From positions 1 through 15,543 of the forward strand of contig CALGOH010000156.1 of the NCBI GenBank assembly GCA_937957985.1: a stretch of DNA of 15,543 nt, given 5' to 3'. The DNA is from an uncultured Verrucomicrobiae bacterium. Lineage in GTDB: Bacteria; Verrucomicrobiota; Verrucomicrobiia; Verrucomicrobiales; Akkermansiaceae. The position numbers and the translations under genes are program-made. The notes below the pieces were generated by a model. It searched no databases. It was not told the origin of the DNA and was given only the letters and a program-made list of their open reading frames with translations. Below, piece by piece: positions 12,601 through 15,543 of this stretch (position 1 is the stretch's first letter; every line of letters begins with the position of its first letter).

Positions 12601-15543
12601 TCAGTGAAAGTCGTGGGAAGCGGCGGCATGCTTCCGGGAAATGCCGGGGAGCGGATGAAGGGTCCGGGTGTAAACGGTGGGTTGGTCGCCTTCGCTGATC
12701 TGCAGGGTGCCCTCGGCGAGGAGGAAGCTCTCGCTGGTGATGAGAAGCTTGTGGCGGTGGAAGGTGTCGCGGGGGACGAAGAGGTTGGCGATGCCGGTCT
12801 CGTCCTCGAGGCTGATGAAGCAGTGGCCTTTCGCGGTGCCGGGGCGTTGGCGGCAGATGATCATGCCGGCGACCGTGACAGGAGTGCCGTGTTGGAGCGA
12901 ATGGAGGTCGTGGGCCGCCTTCGGCGGAGTGCCGAGTGCCGAGTGAGAAGTGAGAAGTGAAGATTGACGCCACAGGGCCATCGGGTGGGGGCCGGTGGTG
13001 GCGCCGGTGAGGGCGAGGTCGGTGGCCAGGCGCTCTTCCGCCCCCATCGGGCGGAGGAGGGAAGATGGTGGATGGTGGATGGTGGATGACTCCGGGAATG
13101 AGGCGTCGGGACGGTTCGGAACTTGGACTTTGGAACTTGGAACTTCGGCCCACAGGTCGTCGTGGAGGGGGAGTTCGGACTGCCAGAGGGCGTCGCGGCG
13201 GTGGGCGATGTCGGGCAGGTCGTTGAGGGCGCCGCCGGCGGCGAGGATTCGACGTTCTTTGGCGCTCGGCCGGACGCGGCGGAGGAAGTCGGGGAGGGTG
13301 GTGAAGGGTTGGTGGCTTCTTTCCTCGATGAGGCGATCGGCGGTCTTTTTTGAAAGGCCCTTGAGGCGATGGAGGCCGAGGCGGAGGTGGTGGTCGTCGA
13401 GGACGGTGGTGTCGTAACTACTATGGATGACGGAGATGGGTCGGGCGCGGACGCCGTGACGCCTGGCGTCCTGCAGCAGGGTGTTGACGGAGTAGAAGCC
13501 CATGGGTTGGTGGTTGATCAGCCCGCAGTAGAACTCGGCGGGGTGGTGGACCTTCATCCAGCAGGAGAGGTAGGCGATGAGGGCGAAGGAGATGGCGTGG
13601 CTCTCGGGAAAGCCGTAGAGGGCGAAGGAGCCGATCGACCGGATGACCTTGCGCCGGGCTTCGGCGGGGATGCCGCGGGTGGTCATGCGGCGGTCGAGTT
13701 TGCGGGCGACGGCCTCCATTTTCTCGTCGGAGCGCTTGAAGGCCATGGCGCGACGGAGTTCGTCGGCCTCGGTGCCGCTGAAGTCCGCCAGCGTCATGGC
13801 CATGCGCAGGACCTGCTCCTGGAACAGCGGGACGCCGAGGGTGCGCCGCAGGATCGGCTCGAGGTCGGGATGGATGCAGTCGGGCTCCTCGCAAAGCTGG
13901 CGGCGGTTGAGGTAGGGATGGACGAGGTCGCCGACGATCGGGCCGGGGCGGATGATGGCGACCTCGATGACGAGGTCGTAGAAGGTCCGTGGCTTCATGA
14001 TCGGCAGCGTGGCCATCTGGGCGCGCGACTCGACCTGGAAGGTGCCGATGGTGTCGGCGCGGCAGAGCATGTCGAAGACGGCGGGGTCGTCCTTGGGAAT
14101 GAGGGCGGGATCGACGGGATGACCGCGTTCGGCGCAGATTTCCAGCGAGGTTTCGAGGGCGGCGAGCATGCCGAGGCCGAGCAGGTCCACCTTGACGATG
14201 CCGAGGTCCTCGCAGTCGTCCTTGTCCCACTGGACGATGGTGCGGCCGGGCATGGTGGCGGGCTGGAGCGGGACGATCGAGTCGAGGCCGCGGTCGCAAA
14301 TGATCATGCCGCCGGAGTGCTGACCGAGGTGGCGGGGCATCGCGAGTACGGCGTGATAGAGGTGGATGAGGGAGGGCAGCCGCGGGTGCGTGCGTGGAAT
14401 GCCGGCGGCCTCGATGGTGGCCTCGAGGTCGAGCACCTTCGACCTCGGGTAGTAGTCCTCCATGCCGCCTTCGGTCGGGGTGTTTGTGGCTTCGCCGGGG
14501 GAGAATGGGGAGCGGCTGGCAGCCGCTTGGACGGCCTGCGGCGGGCCGCCGCCGCCACGGTCCCGCTCATCATGGACCTTGGGGGAGGAACAGAGGTCGG
14601 AGAAGCGGTCGGCGATCTGGGATGGGAAGCCGAGGACCTTGCTCATTTCGCGGAAGGCGGAGCGGGGGCGGTAGGTGATGACGTTGGCGGTCATGGCGGC
14701 TCCGCGCGGGCCGTATTTCTCGAAGACGTGCTGGATGACGAGTTCTCGGCGGTCGCCGGAGGGGAAGTCGATGTCGATGTCGGGCCATGAGCGGCGGTTT
14801 TCAGAAAGGAAACGTTCGAAGAGGAGACCCTGCCCGACGGGATCGACGTTGGTGATGCCCAGCGCGTAGCAGACGGCCGAGTTGGCGGCGGATCCGCGGC
14901 CCTGGCAGAAGATGCCGTGGGCTTTGGCGAAGCTCATGATCTCCTCGACGATGAGGAAGTAGCCGGGGAAGCCGAGCCGGTGGATGAGGGCGAGTTCGTG
15001 TTCGATCTGCCGCTTCACCTTTGTACGAAGGGTACCGTAGCGACGGAAGGCGCCGGCGTGGGTGAGTCGGCGCAGGCGGGTGGATTGCTCGCCGATGGAA
15101 AGCGGGTGGCCGGTGTCGTCGTGGGCATCGGGAAAGCGGTAGCCGAGGTTTTCGAGGGTGAAGTCGAGCCGGTCGGCGAGGCGCAGGGTGTTCCTGATCG
15201 CCTCGGGGACGTCGGCGAAGAGTTCACGCATCCGCCGGGGCGACTTGAGGTGGCGTTCGCCATTCGGTGCGAGCAGGTCGCCGGCCCGGTCGAGGGTGGT
15301 GTGGTGGCGCAGGCAGGTGAAGGCGTCGCAGAGCAGGCGGTCGGCGCGGGTGGCGTGGAGCGGCGAGTTGCTGGCGACGAGTGGAAGCCCGAGGTGGGCG
15401 GCGAGGTCGCGCAGCAGGCGGTCGAGCCGGGTGTCGTCGCGCAGGTGGTGGCGGGTGAGCTGGATGAAGACGTTCCCGTGGCCGAAGGTGGTGACGAGCT
15501 GGCGGGCGAGGGCTTCGGCCTCGTGCTTTTTGTCCTGGAGAAG
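12601..15543 (-). CDS. dnaE2: Error-prone DNA polymerase DnaE2/ImuC, N-terminus cut by window edge
   Basis: DnaE2 is the C-family polymerase of SOS mutagenesis, working with ImuA and ImuB and the beta clamp. The frame is open to the window end and gives 980 residues; roughly 130-200 N-terminal residues are missing. In order: the end of the PHP domain (HLKSPRRMRELFADVPEAI near 98-115), palm motif GRGSAANSAVCYALG, catalytic aspartates in PDIDIDF (255 and 257, bases 14781-14773), RHLGQHSGGMII and WDKDDCEDLGIVKVDLLGLGM, helix-hairpin-helix region, and a C-terminal OB fold (RQRPGTAKGHCFISLEDETGIANLFV) ending SHDFH, as DnaE2 proteins do. Three insertions of repeat-derived low-complexity peptide interrupt conserved blocks without shifting frame. 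imuA and imuB are not in the window but could lie upstream, beyond 15543. No LexA box is visible because the promoter is outside. Confidence 0.93.
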   Translation of the reverse strand, partial: LLQDKKHEAEALARQLVTTFGHGNVFIQLTRHHLRDDTRLDRLLRDLAAHLGLPLVASNSPLHATRADRLLCDAFTCLRHHTTLDRAGDLLAPNGERHLKSPRRMRELFADVPEAIRNTLRLADRLDFTLENLGYRFPDAHDDTGHPLSIGEQSTRLRRLTHAGAFRRYGTLRTKVKRQIEHELALIHRLGFPGYFLIVEEIMSFAKAHGIFCQGRGSAANSAVCYALGITNVDPVGQGLLFERFLSENRRSWPDIDIDFPSGDRRELVIQHVFEKYGPRGAAMTANVITYRPRSAFREMSKVLGFPSQIADRFSDLCSSPKVHDERDRGGGGPPQAVQAAASRSPFSPGEATNTPTEGGMEDYYPRSKVLDLEATIEAAGIPRTHPRLPSLIHLYHAVLAMPRHLGQHSGGMIICDRGLDSIVPLQPATMPGRTIVQWDKDDCEDLGIVKVDLLGLGMLAALETSLEICAERGHPVDPALIPKDDPAVFDMLCRADTIGTFQVESRAQMATLPIMKPRTFYDLVIEVAIIRPGPIVGDLVHPYLNRRQLCEEPDCIHPDLEPILRRTLGVPLFQEQVLRMAMTLADFSGTEADELRRAMAFKRSDEKMEAVARKLDRRMTTRGIPAEARRKVIRSIGSFALYGFPESHAISFALIAYLSCWMKVHHPAEFYCGLINHQPMGFYSVNTLLQDARRHGVRARPISVIHSSYDTTVLDDHHLRLGLHRLKGLSKKTADRLIEERSHQPFTTLPDFLRRVRPSAKERRILAAGGALNDLPDIAHRRDALWQSELPLHDDLWAEVPSSKVQVPNRPDASFPESSTIHHPPSSLLRPMGAEERLATDLALTGATTGPHPMALWRQSSLLTSHSALGTPPKAAHDLHSLQHGTPVTVAGMIICRQRPGTAKGHCFISLEDETGIANLFVPRDTFHRHKLLITSESFLLAEGTLQISEGDQPTVYTRTLHPLPGISRKHAAASHDFH
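12927..12961. repeat. Heptamer tandem array within dnaE2 (gagtgcc/aagtgag type)
   Basis: Five contiguous 7-mers are visible: gagtgcc, gagtgcc, gagtgag, aagtgag, aagtgaa. On the coding (minus) strand they give the low-complexity peptide SSLLTSHSALGT between the RHPVA-like block and the OB fold. Substitutions between units suggest slippage plus drift. Confidence 0.85.
13064..13088. repeat. Heptamer tandem array within dnaE2 (gatggtg)
   Basis: Three and a half perfect copies of gatggtg run from 13064 to 13088. The coding strand reads STIHHPPSS in a linker of DnaE2 that has no counterpart in the usual polymerase. Confidence 0.9.
13118..13145. repeat. Heptamer tandem array within dnaE2 (ggaactt)
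   Basis: Four 7-mers: ggaactt, ggacttt, ggaactt, ggaactt. The coding strand reads SSKVQVPN, in the same linker as the gatggtg array 30 bases away. Confidence 0.9.
14485..14575. repeat. Palindromic double-hairpin insert inside dnaE2
   Basis: Two adjacent perfect hairpins occur: agcggct-ggc-agccgct (14511-14527) and cggcc with ggccg (14532-14536 and 14544-14548) around a 7-nt loop, followed by a GCC-repeat tract. They encode a Gly/Pro/Ala/Ser-rich stretch (GGGGPPQAVQAAASRSPFSP) inserted between conserved DnaE2 blocks. The layout resembles REP-type or RPE-type palindromic elements that land in coding DNA. The exact ends are not known; the limits given are approximate. Confidence 0.6.

Noticed and set aside
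12927..13145. Repeat cluster as a possible CRISPR array
   Set aside because: The units are 7 bp and directly adjacent with no spacers, have different sequences, and lie inside a coding frame; no cas gene is nearby.
13369..14790. 473-residue plus-strand open frame
   Set aside because: It lies antisense to dnaE2, whose motifs are unmistakable; the Gly/Val/Asp/Glu-rich translation is the expected mirror of a high-GC gene.
12601..15543. dnaE2 as a pseudogene because of the low-complexity inserts
   Set aside because: The frame is unbroken, the catalytic aspartates and C-terminal SHDFH are intact, and the inserts lie between conserved blocks.

Overview
The window is high-GC bacterial DNA with no plasmid or phage hallmark genes. 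The gene content suggests a member of the Verrucomicrobiota, possibly Verrucomicrobiales. It holds a DUF1080 protein coupled to a Tat-exported Gfo/Idh/MocA oxidoreductase, an ECF sigma / membrane protein / PDZ protein cluster, a stand-alone trpF, a divergent UvrA, and DnaE2 in place of a Pol V type enzyme. Short heptanucleotide arrays are scattered through it. The phylum is inferred from these family resemblances; no rRNA or other marker is present.

Layout. Positions 1-1030 are a degraded, mosaic region. They contain a GC-rich stretch rich in hairpins and without a credible gene (1-536), a broken MmcQ/YjbR-like fragment on the minus strand (537-728), a perfect 19-bp tandem duplication (726-763), and the C-terminal scrap of a group II intron reverse transcriptase/maturase on the plus strand (784-978). 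Next come a ROK-family sugar kinase (1031-2065) and a class I SAM methyltransferase-like protein (2062-2685) joined by a GTGA stop/start overlap. The methyltransferase converges on trpF (2738-3391, minus), which is divergent from a 945-residue UvrA (3450-6287).

An apparent operon follows: an ECF-type sigma factor (6329-6931), a single-pass membrane protein in the position of an anti-sigma factor (6934-7569), and an exported PDZ-domain protein (7609-8652). After a 157-bp gap is citramalate synthase cimA (8810-10390), the entry to isoleucine synthesis from pyruvate. On the minus strand, a DUF1080 protein and a Tat-signal oxidoreductase form an ATGA-coupled pair (12505 down to 10470), probably acting on sugars outside the cytoplasm. 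The right end holds a 5'-truncated dnaE2/imuC (12601-15543, minus), the SOS-type error-prone polymerase.

The most unusual structure is inside dnaE2. Three different 7-bp tandem arrays (12927-12961, 13064-13088, 13118-13145) and a double-hairpin palindromic insert (about 14485-14575) sit in its coding sequence without breaking the frame. They add low-complexity peptide at apparent domain linkers. A decayed copy of one heptamer array overlaps the stop codon of the methyltransferase gene (2680-2700). This points to a family of small mobile or expanding repeats that tolerates, and perhaps reshapes, protein-coding DNA. I found no CRISPR array, tRNA, rRNA, intact insertion sequence or recognisable defence system.
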